A DNA stretch of 64,000 bases from a bacterium (GCA_019751945.1 JAIEMT010000016.1:82556-146555), one strand, 5' to 3'; numbered from the stretch's first letter, positions 54,254 to 63,994 are shown. Numbers and translations: made by a program. The notes: generated from the sequence alone by a model not told the origin.

Positions 54254-55899
54254 AGAAGCTCGTGGTTTTTCCAGAACGCCGCGGTTTGTCCGGCGTCGGG
54301 TTGAACTTCAAGGACTAGTTTCTCCAGAGAGTCTAAGGACTGCCAATCTTGAGGAGTGGGAGGTGTCGTCCATTTCACATAATCAAGATTCCAGAATTGG
54401 GCCCACTTCTCAAATGAAATGGAGTGGGGGTTCGTGAATTCCTTCTGGGGGAACATTCGAGAAAAAATTTGGCCCCCCTGGTTATTCACAACGACTAGGC
54501 GGGTTTTTGTTCCAGAATCGAGCTCTCGAAGAGCCCAAGGCCCTGAGAGGTCGTACATCGCAGTGAGATCACCGACGATGGCCCAGTTTTCACGAATGGG
54601 TTCGCACATTCCCAAGAAGGTAGAAAGCTGGCCATCAATGCCATTGAGTCCGCGGCTGGCACGCACCTGAAGGTTCTTTTTCAGCGAAGTCGCAGCGAGG
54701 TCCCACTCCCGAATCGGGAGACTGTTTCCAACGTAAACTAAAGACCCCTCCGGTATTCCTTCAGAGAGCGCATGAAAGTAACTAGCCTCTGAACTCGGAA
54801 ACTCTCTCAGCAGGTGAGCGAGTTGGTGAGCCAGCATTTGGTCCGCCGAAATAAAATCTCTGCTATGGGTTCTTGGATTCTGAACGGCGACTTCGCCGAT
54901 GAGCGGTGCGATTTCACCTTGAAGCACTGGGGCGAAACTCAAACCTGAAAACGGGCGAGAAGTGACGGACATCACCGGAATAATTCCGCCTAAAACTTCC
55001 AAGTCCCTCCAGAGTCGTAAGGTGGGGACGCTTCCGATTCGCAGCACGCCATCGATAGGATATCCAGTGGCTTCGGCTCGATCTAAAATTTTTTCGCTCA
55101 TGCAGATTCGGAATCGTTGAAGCTCGGGGTCTTCTCTCAGGCCCGATTGCGCTTCAAAATAAACAGGAGCTCCCAAGCGTCTTATGAAATCAAAGACGGG
55201 TTTTTGATCTGATTTTTCAAGGGCGCCGACGACCACGAGCGGATTCTTGGTTCGATTTAAAAACTGTTGCAGAATCCCGACGACTTCAGGGCGCGGCAGT
55301 GGCTTGAGCCTGCGGGTTGTCGGTGCAGTCCGAGCCAGCGCCATCTCCGTTAAAAAACCGGGGAGCGTGGTTTGCGAGACGCTGTCGCCACGGCTGAGAA
55401 GCGGCTCTTCGAAGCAGATGTTGACGTGAATGGGACGTGTGAGGTCCCAGGTCGAAACGAATTCCGAAAACTCTTCGAGCAGCCCCTTGCGGTCTTCTTT
55501 TGAAAAATCCCAAGATCTTTCTACATACGAACTATAGATTCCAACCTGCTCGCAGGACTGTGGTGCACCAGTTCCTCGGAATCGACGAGGGCGATCGGCA
55601 GTAATCAAAATCAATGGGAGGCTGGAATAATAGGCTTCCATGGTTGCTGGAAGTAATTCCCCTGCAGCAGTGCCCGAAGTCGTTACGACGGCTACAGGCA
55701 GGCCGGAGGATTGAATTCTGCCCAACGCAAAAAAGGCGGCCGATCTTTCTTCGAAGAAATGAAATTTTTTGAGTTCGTGAATTTCTAGTAGCAAAGTAAC
55801 CAGGGGGCTGTTGCGTGCTCCTGGGCATACGACAAACTCTTCCACGCCGGAGAGAAGTACGAGTTCACGAATGACGGAAAGGGAAAGGGCTTGATTCAT
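54238..55899 (-). CDS. menD: SEPHCHC synthase (thiamine-diphosphate enzyme)
   Basis: MenD (553 residues) adds 2-oxoglutarate to isochorismate with loss of CO2. The thiamine pyrimidine part has the activating Glu in TTSGTAAGELLPA, CPGARNSPL is the MenD-specific substrate region, and the C-terminal ThDP/Mg2+ block reads VVNNQGGQIF (Gln position of MenD enzymes) preceded by GDLTAMYDL. Length is typical. It follows menF by a four-base overlap. Confidence 0.95.
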   Translation of the reverse strand: MNQALSLSVIRELVLLSGVEEFVVCPGARNSPLVTLLLEIHELKKFHFFEERSAAFFALGRIQSSGLPVAVVTTSGTAAGELLPATMEAYYSSLPLILITADRPRRFRGTGAPQSCEQVGIYSSYVERSWDFSKEDRKGLLEEFSEFVSTWDLTRPIHVNICFEEPLLSRGDSVSQTTLPGFLTEMALARTAPTTRRLKPLPRPEVVGILQQFLNRTKNPLVVVGALEKSDQKPVFDFIRRLGAPVYFEAQSGLREDPELQRFRICMSEKILDRAEATGYPIDGVLRIGSVPTLRLWRDLEVLGGIIPVMSVTSRPFSGLSFAPVLQGEIAPLIGEVAVQNPRTHSRDFISADQMLAHQLAHLLREFPSSEASYFHALSEGIPEGSLVYVGNSLPIREWDLAATSLKKNLQVRASRGLNGIDGQLSTFLGMCEPIRENWAIVGDLTAMYDLSGPWALRELDSGTKTRLVVVNNQGGQIFSRMFPQKEFTNPHSISFEKWAQFWNLDYVKWTTPPTPQDWQSLDSLEKLVLEVQPDAGQTAAFWKNHELLWKRK

Positions 55900-56999
55900 A
55901 GAATGGGCTCCTCATCAATTCCAAACACTCGCTTGACGTGAGCGAGTTTAAGTTGGAGCTCAGCCCATTCCTGCTCAGAGATGCTTTGATCGACGATGCC
56001 GCAACCGGCTCCAATTTCTAGTGCGCCACCATACCACTGTAAACATCGAATCGCGACTACACAAAAGCTGGATATTCCAAAAGGTGCGCCGAAACGGCGG
56101 CGTTTTATACTTTGTCGGTTTTCATAATCCTTCAACCATTCCCAACCACGGTCCTTGGGAAAGGCTCCTAAGGCAGGTGTGGGGTGGAGCGCTTTAATCA
56201 ACTCCTCCCATAGAATATTTGGGGGAGCTTCAAATTTCATTAAAGTTTGAAGGTGAGAAAGGCCCGGGAGATTTACCACCCTCGTTTTTTCGGGGAAGAC
56301 CTTCGCCCCAAGTGGGGCTAAGCAGGAGGCGATTCCATCGATGACCCACTGGTGTTCTTGGAGGTCTTTGGGGCTTTTTAGGAGTTGAGCACCATCTCGA
56401 CTCGTCCCGGCCAGTGCCATGGTCTCAAAATTCCCGTTGGGCAATCGGGCCAGCAAGGTTTCGGGCGTCGCTCCTAGAATCCCGTCGCCCGACTTCCACA
56501 ACCCATAGAGGGAGAGGGGGTAGCCCTCAGCCCATTTCAGGCCGGAGAGGACCCATTTTGCCAAGCGTACTGAGCTTAATTTTTTTTCTGGAAACTCGGT
56601 TCCCTCAAAAATTACGGGAACGGCTTTACGGAGTGACCCCTCCTTAAAGGAGTTCTGGAGGCGGCCTACCTCCTTCAGGAAGGCATCCTTCGGCGTTAAA
56701 GGGCGAAACCGAGGAAGAGCTTCTGGTCTTTGGAATTGGGAGACGTACTTCTCCAAGATCTTAAAAAGTTCAGCTTTTTTAATGGACCGGGTGGTCCCAA
56801 AACTCACCCACGGGGAGGGCGATTCTAAGAAGAAATCCGGACTATAAAAGGAGGCGGCATTTCCCTCTCCCCAAGCCAATTGCAGCTCATCGCTCGAAAA
56901 CGAGCTAGAAGTTGAAATCAGCGCTCCGTTATTGAGCCAGTCTTGAAGCCAATCTTGAGGGTGGTGAGGGGCGTGCGTCACGTGGTGGGGATTTAGCAC
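55896..56999 (-). CDS. menF: Isochorismate synthase
   Basis: MenF (367 residues) isomerises chorismate to isochorismate, the first committed menaquinone step. The chorismate-enzyme core is visible: GATPETL, ETMALAGTSR, EHQWVIDGI, HPTPALGAFP, FGAPFG and GAGCGIV with the Glu of the metal site near the end. Its ATG is close to the divergent DAHP synthase start (49 bases), so the two promoters share a very short space. It heads menF-D-H-B-A-C-E. Confidence 0.94.
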   Translation of the reverse strand: MLNPHHVTHAPHHPQDWLQDWLNNGALISTSSSFSSDELQLAWGEGNAASFYSPDFFLESPSPWVSFGTTRSIKKAELFKILEKYVSQFQRPEALPRFRPLTPKDAFLKEVGRLQNSFKEGSLRKAVPVIFEGTEFPEKKLSSVRLAKWVLSGLKWAEGYPLSLYGLWKSGDGILGATPETLLARLPNGNFETMALAGTSRDGAQLLKSPKDLQEHQWVIDGIASCLAPLGAKVFPEKTRVVNLPGLSHLQTLMKFEAPPNILWEELIKALHPTPALGAFPKDRGWEWLKDYENRQSIKRRRFGAPFGISSFCVVAIRCLQWYGGALEIGAGCGIVDQSISEQEWAELQLKLAHVKRVFGIDEEPIL

Positions 57000-57048
57000 G
57001 AATTCCTGTCCAATGCCGATTTTTCCTGATAAGAACAGTTCCTCTTTT

Positions 57049-57870
57049 ATGAACCAGCTTCTTGAGAATCACGGCTATCGCGAGAGTAAGAAGATTTCGG
57101 TTGGGGCGCATGCAATTGGGGGAAGTAGTTTCACCGTCGTTGCAGGTCCTTGTTCAATCGAATCCCTCGAGCAGTTTAAGCAGACCGCACAGGCTGTAAA
57201 GGATGCGGGCGCTACCTTTTTGCGTGGTGGAATCTTCAAGATGCGCACTTACGTCGATTCCTTTCAAGGCCTCGGCGTGGAAGCGTTCGACATTGTCAAA
57301 GAAGTCTGTCGCATCACGGGCATGCCGATGGTGGCCGAGGTGACGGATCCGCGACAAATCGAAGTGATGGATCCCTTCGTGGACGTGTTTCAAGTCGGCG
57401 CAAGGAATATGCACAATTACGAACTGCTGAAAGAGTTGGGCAAGAGCAAGAAGCCCATTCTTTTGAAGCGTGGACTTTCGGCTTATCTGGATGAGTTGCT
57501 CGCTTCAGCCGAGTACGTCATTCGTGCTGGGAATGAAGATGTGATTTTCTGTGAGCGCGGCATTCGCAGTTTCGAGCGCGCGACTCGCAATACTTTAGAT
57601 CTCTCAGCGGTTCCTTATTTAAAAAGCAAATCTTCTTTGCCGGTGTTGGTGGATCCAAGTCATGGCACGGGACAGTCTGCATGGGTGGTGCCGATGTGTT
57701 TGGCAGCAGCAGCAGCAGGTGCGGATGGATTGCTTGTGGAAGTGCATCCCGATCCGACGGCCGCGCTTTCGGATGGACAGCAAGCGCTCGACCTCGCTGC
57801 ATTCTCGAACATGATGAACGCGCTTCGCAGAATTCTTGCCGCGATGGATCGCTCACTTCAAGTTCAATAA
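57049..57870 (+). CDS. aroF: DAHP synthase, type I beta (AroF/KDOPS-like core)
   Basis: A 273-residue (from ATG 57049) 3-deoxy-D-arabino-heptulosonate-7-phosphate synthase, which joins PEP and erythrose-4-phosphate to start the shikimate pathway. [67 protein letters not shown] and [15 protein letters not shown] are the family sequence blocks. The N-terminal ACT or ferredoxin-like regulatory domain found in many type I beta enzymes is absent, so feedback inhibition through such a domain is not expected. ATG 57013 is an alternative start. Confidence 0.95.
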   Translation: MNQLLENHGYRESKKISVGAHAIGGSSFTVVAGPCSIESLEQFKQTAQAVKDAGATFLRGGIFKMRTYVDSFQGLGVEAFDIVKEVCRITGMPMVAEVTDPRQIEVMDPFVDVFQVGARNMHNYELLKELGKSKKPILLKRGLSAYLDELLASAEYVIRAGNEDVIFCERGIRSFERATRNTLDLSAVPYLKSKSSLPVLVDPSHGTGQSAWVVPMCLAAAAAGADGLLVEVHPDPTAALSDGQQALDLAAFSNMMNALRRILAAMDRSLQVQ

Positions 57871-57996
57871 TCGGTGAAATGACGCGCGTTATTTTCTACA
57901 CTTGCGTCACATAGAAATCCTTAGATCACTTGACTCTCTTTTTTTGCACGGGTATTTCGTCCACTGGGGTTAATCCATTCCTGGGGGGGAAATTCA

Positions 57997-59742
57997 GTGA
58001 AAATTTTTCGTCATTTTTCTGTATTGAGCTTTGCTCTGCTCATGTCGAGCTTGGCATTCGCAGCCGTTGATCAAACAGCATTAAAAGAATCGATGATGAG
58101 AGACTTGGACACCATTCGTGGCGTGTTCCAGGTTCAGTATGCTCCGACAAGCTGGAAGTCTCAGTTTTCGGGCTGGTCCGTCGATACTGAAATCGACAAA
58201 GCGAAAGACCAAATCAAAAACACCGCTAATATCACGGTGAAAGATTTCCAAAAAATTCTGACCCAGTTCTTCCTGTCGATGAAGGACTACCATGTTTCTA
58301 TTTCTTACTTTTCGACCGAAGCAGCGTCGCTTCCGCTCACCATTAAAGGTGCCGAAGGCCGCTACTTCTTGGCGTACATTGATCGCACCAAGCTGACAGA
58401 GGCCGCGTTTCCGTTTGCTATCGGCGATGAAGTGATTGCTTTCGACAACAAGCCCGTCGCTGATGAAATCGCTAAGCTCTTGAAGGTCGTCGGACACAAC
58501 GTTTCCGAAACCGACAATGAGTTGGCCATGCTGAACCTCACGAAGCGTTCGGCTTCTCGCGGTTACGATGTTCCGCAAGGCCCGGTGAATTTGTCGATCA
58601 AATCGAAGGCCATGAATAAGATCTACACCTACCAACTGATGTGGACTTATACGCCCGAGAAGATTTCGCCACTCGGTCTGGGTACGATTAAGACCGTTGC
58701 TCAAACCGTTCTGCGCGAAGGCAGAAGCACGACGAACACTTCCGTTCGCTCCAAGGTTTTGGCAGCACTCAACGCTCAGATGCTGAGCCCGTACGCTGAA
58801 GAAAATCCTGAAGCTGCGGCTAAGGAAAACCCGTTCAACTTGGGTTCTCGTAAGAGCTTCATTCCGAGATTGGGTTCGAAGATTTGGGAGTCTCAAGCGG
58901 ACGATATCTTTGACGCCTACATCTTTAAGAACGAGAAGAATCAGCTCATCGGTTATCTGCGTATTCCGAGCTACACGCCGGATGATGCAGACGATGCGAT
59001 TGCGGAGTTGAAGAAGATCGTGGCACGTTTTGAGCTGAATACCGAAGGCATGGTCATTGACCAGGTCAATAACCCCGGCGGTTCGGTGTTCTATCTCTAT
59101 GCTTTGGCTGGATTGCTTTCGGATCAAGCACTCCGTACCCCTCAGCATCGCATGACGATCAATCAATCTCAGGTTTTCAATGCGGCTACGACTTTGCCCG
59201 AACTTGAGAAGGTGACCAACGACGACGAAGCGAAGAAGGCATTGGGAGAATCTCTCAGTGGCTATGAGACTTCGTATCAAGTTGCACAATTCTTGATTCG
59301 TTACTTCCGTTTCTTAACCAATGAATGGAACGCAGGTCGCACCATTACCGAGCCCTCTTACATTGCGGGCGTGGACCAGATTAATCCGAATCTGATTCGT
59401 TACACGAAGCCGATTCTGTTGATCACCAATCCGTTAGATTTCTCGGGCGGAGACTTCTTCCCGGCGATCATGCAAGACAACAAGCGCGTGACGGTCTTTG
59501 GTGCTCGCACGGCGGGTGCTGGTGGTTACGTTCTGAGCGTGAACTATCCGAACCAATTCGGAATCCAGGGATTCCGTCTCACGGGTTCGATCGCTGAACG
59601 TCTGAGCATGAACCCCATTGAAAACTTGGGGGTCACTCCGGATAAGGGCTTTGACTACAGCCTGACTGCTTCGGACTACGAAAATAACTTCGCAGATTAT
59701 GTGAAGGCTATTTTGGGAGCCGTTGCAAAGATCACGAACTAA
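57997..59742 (+). CDS. Secreted S41-like peptidase
   Basis: A 581-residue exported protein with a signal peptide (LSFALLMSSLAFAA). Residues 55-190 include a helical and a PDZ-like part (ALPLTIKGAEGRYFLAYIDR ... GDEVIAFDNKPV). The C-terminal half is a tail-protease core (GYLRIPSYTP, MVIDQVNNPGGSV, ILLITNPLDFSGGDFF), where the Ser in FSGGD is the likely nucleophile and a Lys about 12 residues on may assist. CtpA-like enzymes trim envelope proteins. GTG start with a G-rich site. A clear terminator follows. Confidence 0.8.
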   Translation: MKIFRHFSVLSFALLMSSLAFAAVDQTALKESMMRDLDTIRGVFQVQYAPTSWKSQFSGWSVDTEIDKAKDQIKNTANITVKDFQKILTQFFLSMKDYHVSISYFSTEAASLPLTIKGAEGRYFLAYIDRTKLTEAAFPFAIGDEVIAFDNKPVADEIAKLLKVVGHNVSETDNELAMLNLTKRSASRGYDVPQGPVNLSIKSKAMNKIYTYQLMWTYTPEKISPLGLGTIKTVAQTVLREGRSTTNTSVRSKVLAALNAQMLSPYAEENPEAAAKENPFNLGSRKSFIPRLGSKIWESQADDIFDAYIFKNEKNQLIGYLRIPSYTPDDADDAIAELKKIVARFELNTEGMVIDQVNNPGGSVFYLYALAGLLSDQALRTPQHRMTINQSQVFNAATTLPELEKVTNDDEAKKALGESLSGYETSYQVAQFLIRYFRFLTNEWNAGRTITEPSYIAGVDQINPNLIRYTKPILLITNPLDFSGGDFFPAIMQDNKRVTVFGARTAGAGGYVLSVNYPNQFGIQGFRLTGSIAERLSMNPIENLGVTPDKGFDYSLTASDYENNFADYVKAILGAVAKITN

Positions 59743-59768
59743 GATCTCAATATTGTTCAGAAAAAAAG

Positions 59769-59800
59769 AAGGCCTCGGAGATGAATCTCCGAGGCCTTTT
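59769..59800 (+). terminator. Rho-independent terminator
   Basis: GGCCTCGGAGA (59771-59781) and TCTCCGAGGCC (59786-59796) make an 11-bp perfect stem with a TGAA tetraloop, flanked by A-rich sequence before and TTTT after. It closes the peptidase transcript and may weakly stop opposing transcription because of the A-run on the other side. Confidence 0.93.
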
Positions 59801-59848
59801 GCTTTTCGGGCATTGATTTGTTCACAGCATTTATGTACTTAATCCACG

Positions 59849-60856
59849 ATGGCTTCCACGGCTTCGAAGATGGTATCGGATGTATTTGAGAAGGCCCTGG
59901 CCCTCGCTTCTTCTTTCCGAGGAGCCACTGCCCCGAATCCCCCAGTGGGCGCGGCCGTTTTAGATTCTCAAGGTCAGATTCTCTCAGTCCAGGCCCACCA
60001 GAAGGCAGGCACTGCGCACGCTGAAGTCTTGGCCATTGAAGACTGTCGCAGCAAGGGCCTCCTGGCCCAAGCGCACACCTTGGTCGTCACCTTGGAGCCT
60101 TGCAATCACACGGGGCGAACTCTGCCTTGCACAAATTTGATTTTAGATACTCCTGAGATTCGAAGAGTCGTCATTGGAGCTTGGGATCCGAATTCCAAAG
60201 CTTCGGGGGGAGCAGAACGCCTGAGTCAGGCGGGCAAAGAAGTGATCTGGGCAGGCACTCAGCCGGAGCTCGAGGGAATCGCCCTGCGTTGCGAGGATTT
60301 GATCGCTCCCTTTAGTCAGTGGATCGCTACTGGAATTCCCTTTGTCACCGTGAAGACGGCTTTAGATCATTCTCGTCCAGAAGCGCCTATGATTCCTCCT
60401 CCTGGCCAGAAGACTTTTACTTCGCCTGAGTCGCTCAAGCTTTCACATCAGCTTCGAAAGCGCGCGGATGCGATTGTTACGGGGAGTGGGACGGTTTTAG
60501 CGGATCTGCCGGAATACACGGTTCGTCACGTGCCGGACCATCCCGGTAAGGTGCGCTGGTTGGTGGTGATGGATCGACGCGGAAGAGTGGCTCTGGAAAG
60601 CCCGGGCTGGTTACAGGCTGCTAAGAATAGAGGCTTTCGTCTTCAGCTCGAAGCTGAGCGAGATTGGAATCAAACCTTGAGGTTTTTAGGAGAGCAGGGG
60701 GTCTTGGAAGTCCTGGTGGAAGCCGGTCCCACTCTGTCGGAAGCCATTCTGAGCAGCGGACTTTGGAATCAGCATGTGGTAATAAAGCGGGGAAATCCTG
60801 AAGACAGCGTAGAGGTTCTCAATAATCCATGTTTACCGGTATCATCGAAAAATTAG
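59849..60856 (+). CDS. ribD: Bifunctional riboflavin deaminase/reductase
   Basis: RibD (335 residues) deaminates DARPP and then reduces the ribose. The zinc deaminase part has HAEVLAIED (ligand His, catalytic Glu) and LEPCNHTGRTLPC (ligand Cys pair), residues about 10-140. The reductase part (150-335) has FVTVKTALD, ADAIVTGSGTVLADLPEYTVR and the C-terminal VLVEAGPTL. Start may be 59849 or the ATG at 59870, nearer the family N-terminus. No FMN-riboswitch-like fold is apparent in the 45 bases upstream. It overlaps ribE by 28 bases. Confidence 0.94.
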   Translation: MASTASKMVSDVFEKALALASSFRGATAPNPPVGAAVLDSQGQILSVQAHQKAGTAHAEVLAIEDCRSKGLLAQAHTLVVTLEPCNHTGRTLPCTNLILDTPEIRRVVIGAWDPNSKASGGAERLSQAGKEVIWAGTQPELEGIALRCEDLIAPFSQWIATGIPFVTVKTALDHSRPEAPMIPPPGQKTFTSPESLKLSHQLRKRADAIVTGSGTVLADLPEYTVRHVPDHPGKVRWLVVMDRRGRVALESPGWLQAAKNRGFRLQLEAERDWNQTLRFLGEQGVLEVLVEAGPTLSEAILSSGLWNQHVVIKRGNPEDSVEVLNNPCLPVSSKN

Positions 60857-61434
60857 CGCGCGTTTCTGATGTCGCGCATCGATCTGAAAGTACTTCTCTG
60901 AAAGTCGACACGGGTTATTCCGACCTGAGTTTGGGCGAGAGCATCGCGCTGAACGGCGTCTGTCTGACCGTTGCTGAAGTGGAAGTGCCGGAGATGGGTC
61001 GTGCGATTTTTTACGTGAGTCCTGAGACGCTCGCCAAAACGAATCTTGGAGAAGTTCAAGTCGGAACGATTTTGAATGTCGAGCGTGCGCTTCAATTTTC
61101 AGCGCGCTTGTCGGGTCATATCGTTCAGGGTCATGTCGATGGGTTAGCGAAATTAAATTCCGTCACACCCCGGCAAGAATCTTATGAAATGGTTTTTGAT
61201 TTGCCGCGCGAGTTGGGTCGCTATTGCATCAATAAAGGTTCCATTACTCTGAATGGAACGAGTTTGACGATCAATTCCCTACGCGACGAGGGAAGTCTCA
61301 CTCAGATTCAAGTGATGATTATTCCTCACACCTGGATCCATACGAATTTATCTAACCTGAGATTCGGCCAAGCCGTAAACTGCGAAGTCGATCTCATTGC
61401 CAAGTACATCGAGCGTCTAGCATGCCAAAAGTAA
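60829..61434 (+). CDS. ribE: Riboflavin synthase, alpha subunit
   Basis: A 201-residue two-barrel riboflavin synthase that disproportionates two lumazine molecules. The opening MFTGIIE is diagnostic. Each half has a family-type repeat ([23 protein letters not shown], then [13 protein letters not shown]). It starts 28 bases inside ribD and its stop overlaps ribBA by 13 bases. Confidence 0.96.
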   Translation: MFTGIIEKLARVSDVAHRSESTSLKVDTGYSDLSLGESIALNGVCLTVAEVEVPEMGRAIFYVSPETLAKTNLGEVQVGTILNVERALQFSARLSGHIVQGHVDGLAKLNSVTPRQESYEMVFDLPRELGRYCINKGSITLNGTSLTINSLRDEGSLTQIQVMIIPHTWIHTNLSNLRFGQAVNCEVDLIAKYIERLACQK

Positions 61435-62624
61435 CCGAAGCATTGGAATACATCCGCACTGGTAAGATGGTCATCCTCGTGGATGATGAGCAGCGCGAGA
61501 ACGAAGGCGATCTTGTTTTAGCTGCCGAGAAGGTCACTCCCGAAGCCATCAACTTTATGGCGAAGAACGCGCGTGGTTTGATTTGTTTGGCTCTTGAAAG
61601 TCAGCGAGTCGACGAGTTGCAATTGCCCATGATGACTCAGCAGAATCGTTCGCCGAAGGAAACGGCCTTCACGGTTTCAATCGAAGCGAAGCACGGTGTG
61701 ACCACCGGCATTTCTGCCTACGATCGCGCCCACACCGTTCGAGTAGCGGTGGATCCGTCTCGTGGTCCTCAAGATTTAGTTTCTCCCGGTCACATCTTTC
61801 CCCTTCGTGCGCAGAACGGTGGGGTGCTGGTTCGCGCAGGTCATACGGAAGGGTCGGTCGACTTGGCTCGAATGGCAGGTTGCACTCCGGCTGCGGTGAT
61901 TTGCGAAGTGATGAATGACGACGGCACCATGGCGCGCTTGAAAGACCTCCAGGAGTTTGGACTCAAGTACGGCATTCCCATTATCAGTATTAAAGATGTC
62001 ATCTCCTACCGAATGGAGCGCGAGCTTCTGGTAGAAGAAGTGGCACAGAGTAAATTTCCATCAAGCTTTGCGGGCGTGGAAATGCAGCTTCGCGCCTACC
62101 GCAGTTTGATTGATGGCGTGGAACACGTCGCGCTTGTGAAGGGAGATATTAAGAATCCGACTCTGGTTCGCGTGCATTCGGAATGTTTGACGGGTGATGC
62201 TCTGGGATCTTTGCGCTGCGATTGTGGTCCGCAGCTTCAAGCAGCGCTTCGACAAATTTCAGAAGCCGAGAGTGGCGTTTTGGTTTACATGCGCCGTCAC
62301 GAAGGGCGCGGCATCGGCTTAGCGAACAAGATCAAAGCCTACGCTTTACAGGACAAGGGCATGGACACGGTCGAAGCCAATCACCACTTGGGTTTTCAAG
62401 CCGATCTTCGCCACTATGGTTTGGGCGCTCAGATTTTACGCATGCTCGGAGTTCAGGAAATTCGTCTGCTCACGAACAATCCTAAGAAGATTATCGGCCT
62501 CGAGGGCTATGGTTTGAAAGTGGTCGAGCGCGTACCGATTCAAGTGGCCCCGAATCCGCACAACATCAATTACCTCAAAGTGAAGCGCGACAAGCTAGCG
62601 CATGAATTGGAGCTTCGCCAATGA
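61422..62624 (+). CDS. ribBA: Bifunctional DHBP synthase / GTP cyclohydrolase II
   Basis: A 400-residue fusion that supplies both riboflavin precursors. The N-terminal 200 residues are 3,4-dihydroxy-2-butanone 4-phosphate synthase ([34 protein letters not shown]). The C-terminal half is GTP cyclohydrolase II with zinc cysteines in [17 protein letters not shown] and the catalytic block [11 protein letters not shown], then TNNPKKI. Both active sites look complete. It overlaps ribE and is followed by an ATGA coupling to ribH. Confidence 0.96.
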   Translation: MPKVTEALEYIRTGKMVILVDDEQRENEGDLVLAAEKVTPEAINFMAKNARGLICLALESQRVDELQLPMMTQQNRSPKETAFTVSIEAKHGVTTGISAYDRAHTVRVAVDPSRGPQDLVSPGHIFPLRAQNGGVLVRAGHTEGSVDLARMAGCTPAAVICEVMNDDGTMARLKDLQEFGLKYGIPIISIKDVISYRMERELLVEEVAQSKFPSSFAGVEMQLRAYRSLIDGVEHVALVKGDIKNPTLVRVHSECLTGDALGSLRCDCGPQLQAALRQISEAESGVLVYMRRHEGRGIGLANKIKAYALQDKGMDTVEANHHLGFQADLRHYGLGAQILRMLGVQEIRLLTNNPKKIIGLEGYGLKVVERVPIQVAPNPHNINYLKVKRDKLAHELELRQ

Positions 62625-63061
62625 GACTTGCCATTGTTGTCAGCCAATTTAATCCGGAAGTGACCGAAGGTTTGCTGGCGGGTGCCAAGGCCTACTTGTC
62701 GGATCAAGGCGTGGTTTTGGATGATAACGATATCTTCATGGCTCCCGGCGCGTTTGAAATGCCGCTCATTGCTCAGCAACTTGCTAAGACTCAGAAGTAC
62801 GGTGGGGTGATTTGCTTGGGTTGTGTGATTAAAGGAGACACCGCTCACTTCGAATTCATCAGCGCAGGTGCAACGTACGGATTAATGCACGCGTCGCTTG
62901 CGACCGGAGTTCCGATCACGTTTGGAATTTTGACCACCTACACCGATGAACAAGCCACTCAGCGTTCTGCTCTCGACGAGCACAACAAAGGTCGCGAAGC
63001 TGCGGCTGCTTGTGTGGAGAGCTTGCGGACGCTTCGTGTGATCCACGAACTTGTGATTTAG
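62621..63061 (+). CDS. ribH: 6,7-Dimethyl-8-ribityllumazine synthase
   Basis: RibH (146 residues) condenses the DHBP and pyrimidinedione to lumazine, often as a 60-subunit shell. The substrate pockets [38 protein letters not shown] (with the catalytic His) and [15 protein letters not shown] are clear. It is the last gene of ribD-ribE-ribBA-ribH. No intrinsic terminator is evident within 50 bases. Confidence 0.95.
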   Translation: MRLAIVVSQFNPEVTEGLLAGAKAYLSDQGVVLDDNDIFMAPGAFEMPLIAQQLAKTQKYGGVICLGCVIKGDTAHFEFISAGATYGLMHASLATGVPITFGILTTYTDEQATQRSALDEHNKGREAAAACVESLRTLRVIHELVI

Positions 63062-63391
63062 TTATTTCTTTAGGATCTCAGCCTTCATCGAATCTGCTAG
63101 CCCATTTCGGATAGCCACCAGCTCAGCAATATCTTTTTCTGCAAGCGCATTTCGCCCGGATCGGCTCAAAACTTTTACGAAGTTTTGGAATTTGTCGTTC
63201 ACGTCTTTTCCCTTAAACTCTAGCTCGGACTCCGCCTGAAGTCCTCGGATCTGAGGTTCGAGATCGTAACGTCTCTCTACGAGTTGGCGGCAATAGTCGT
63301 AAGTGGGGCGGTCCAGCTCGGATGTTCTTATCAGCGCGCGTCGATTGTCGTCAATTGTCTGATAAACTAGAGTTGTATAGATACTTAGCCG
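63062..63391 (-). pseudogene. Open frame without a standard start, in frame with the HNH gene
   Basis: Between ribH and the HNH gene the minus strand is open for 109 codons, ending at TAA on 63062. No ATG, GTG or TTG lies in the first two thirds (first GTG at 63202), so it may start with a rare ATT or CTG, or be the remnant of a longer gene. It is in the same frame as the upstream HNH gene, immediately after that gene's TAG. The composition is hydrophilic and Arg/Glu/Leu-rich, with a helical look. No family recognised. I see no other gene in these 330 bases. Confidence 0.35.
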
Positions 63392-63994
63392 CTATTGACG
63401 ATGGTGGAAGAGCTGGTGATGACCTCGACAGAGTAGCGTGAGGTTTTCGAGCGTCGTTTCCCCTCCCTGTGCCAAGGGATTCTTATGATGGATATCGAGC
63501 CAGCGCCTTTCAGTGCAGCGTTTGCCTTCTTGTTGATGCGTGCACTGGGCCTGATCTCGTTTCTGAACGGCGTGGTGGAGATGCGCAGGGATGACGCGGG
63601 GATTTTTGTTTACTCGCGCCGGCGCGAGTGGTTTCGAACGCTTGGCTTTCCCAAGCGGGTCGTTTTTCTGAAGATATAAATCCGCCATTGCTTCCAAGGT
63701 TTGCTCGAGGGATGCCGCAGATTTTTTCGATTCCAGGTCTTGAATGCGTTTCAGTTTTTTCAGGAGGGCCTCTGAAATCCCCAATTTCAACTCCACTCGT
63801 TCTTCAGCCACGTACCGAGTAGTTTCTTTCACACTCTTCTCAGGAAACTCTTTAGCCACTACCTTCTCCAATTCTCGCTTCGGAAGCTGCGCTGCCGCCT
63901 GAAGCCACTTGTCTTGATTTTCAGGAGTGAGAATCGAAACAATGACCTTGGCATTCGAAAGGGAAATCTCCTGATCTTGAATCCTTTCTTTCAA
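63392..63994 (-). CDS. HNH endonuclease, N-terminus outside the window
   Basis: A protein of at least 200 residues whose reading frame runs to the end of the window, so the true start is probably beyond it. The C-terminal domain is an HNH nuclease: CTHQ...RCTERRWLDIHHKNPLAQGG then LENLTLLCRGHHQLFHH, with two Cys-containing knuckles for zinc and the His-His metal site. The preceding 110 residues are a charged helical linker (ESKKSAASLEQTLEAMADLYLQ). Such proteins are common in mobile elements and host defence, but the role here cannot be told. Confidence 0.8.
   Translation of the reverse strand: MKERIQDQEISLSNAKVIVSILTPENQDKWLQAAAQLPKRELEKVVAKEFPEKSVKETTRYVAEERVELKLGISEALLKKLKRIQDLESKKSAASLEQTLEAMADLYLQKNDPLGKAKRSKPLAPARVNKNPRVIPAHLHHAVQKRDQAQCTHQQEGKRCTERRWLDIHHKNPLAQGGETTLENLTLLCRGHHQLFHHRQ

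Noticed and set aside
57930..57958. TTGACT and TATTTC as a promoter for the S41 peptidase
   Set aside because: The -35-like box is good and spacing is 17, but the -10 matches only half of the consensus; not strong enough to annotate.
58081..59289. Antisense 402-codon open frame inside the S41 peptidase gene
   Set aside because: Very Arg/His/Leu-rich composition typical of the reverse of a coding strand, no motifs and no plausible start site.
59801..59848. FMN riboswitch in front of ribD
   Set aside because: Only about 48 bases lie between the terminator and ribD, too short for the RFN element, and no matching conserved blocks are present.
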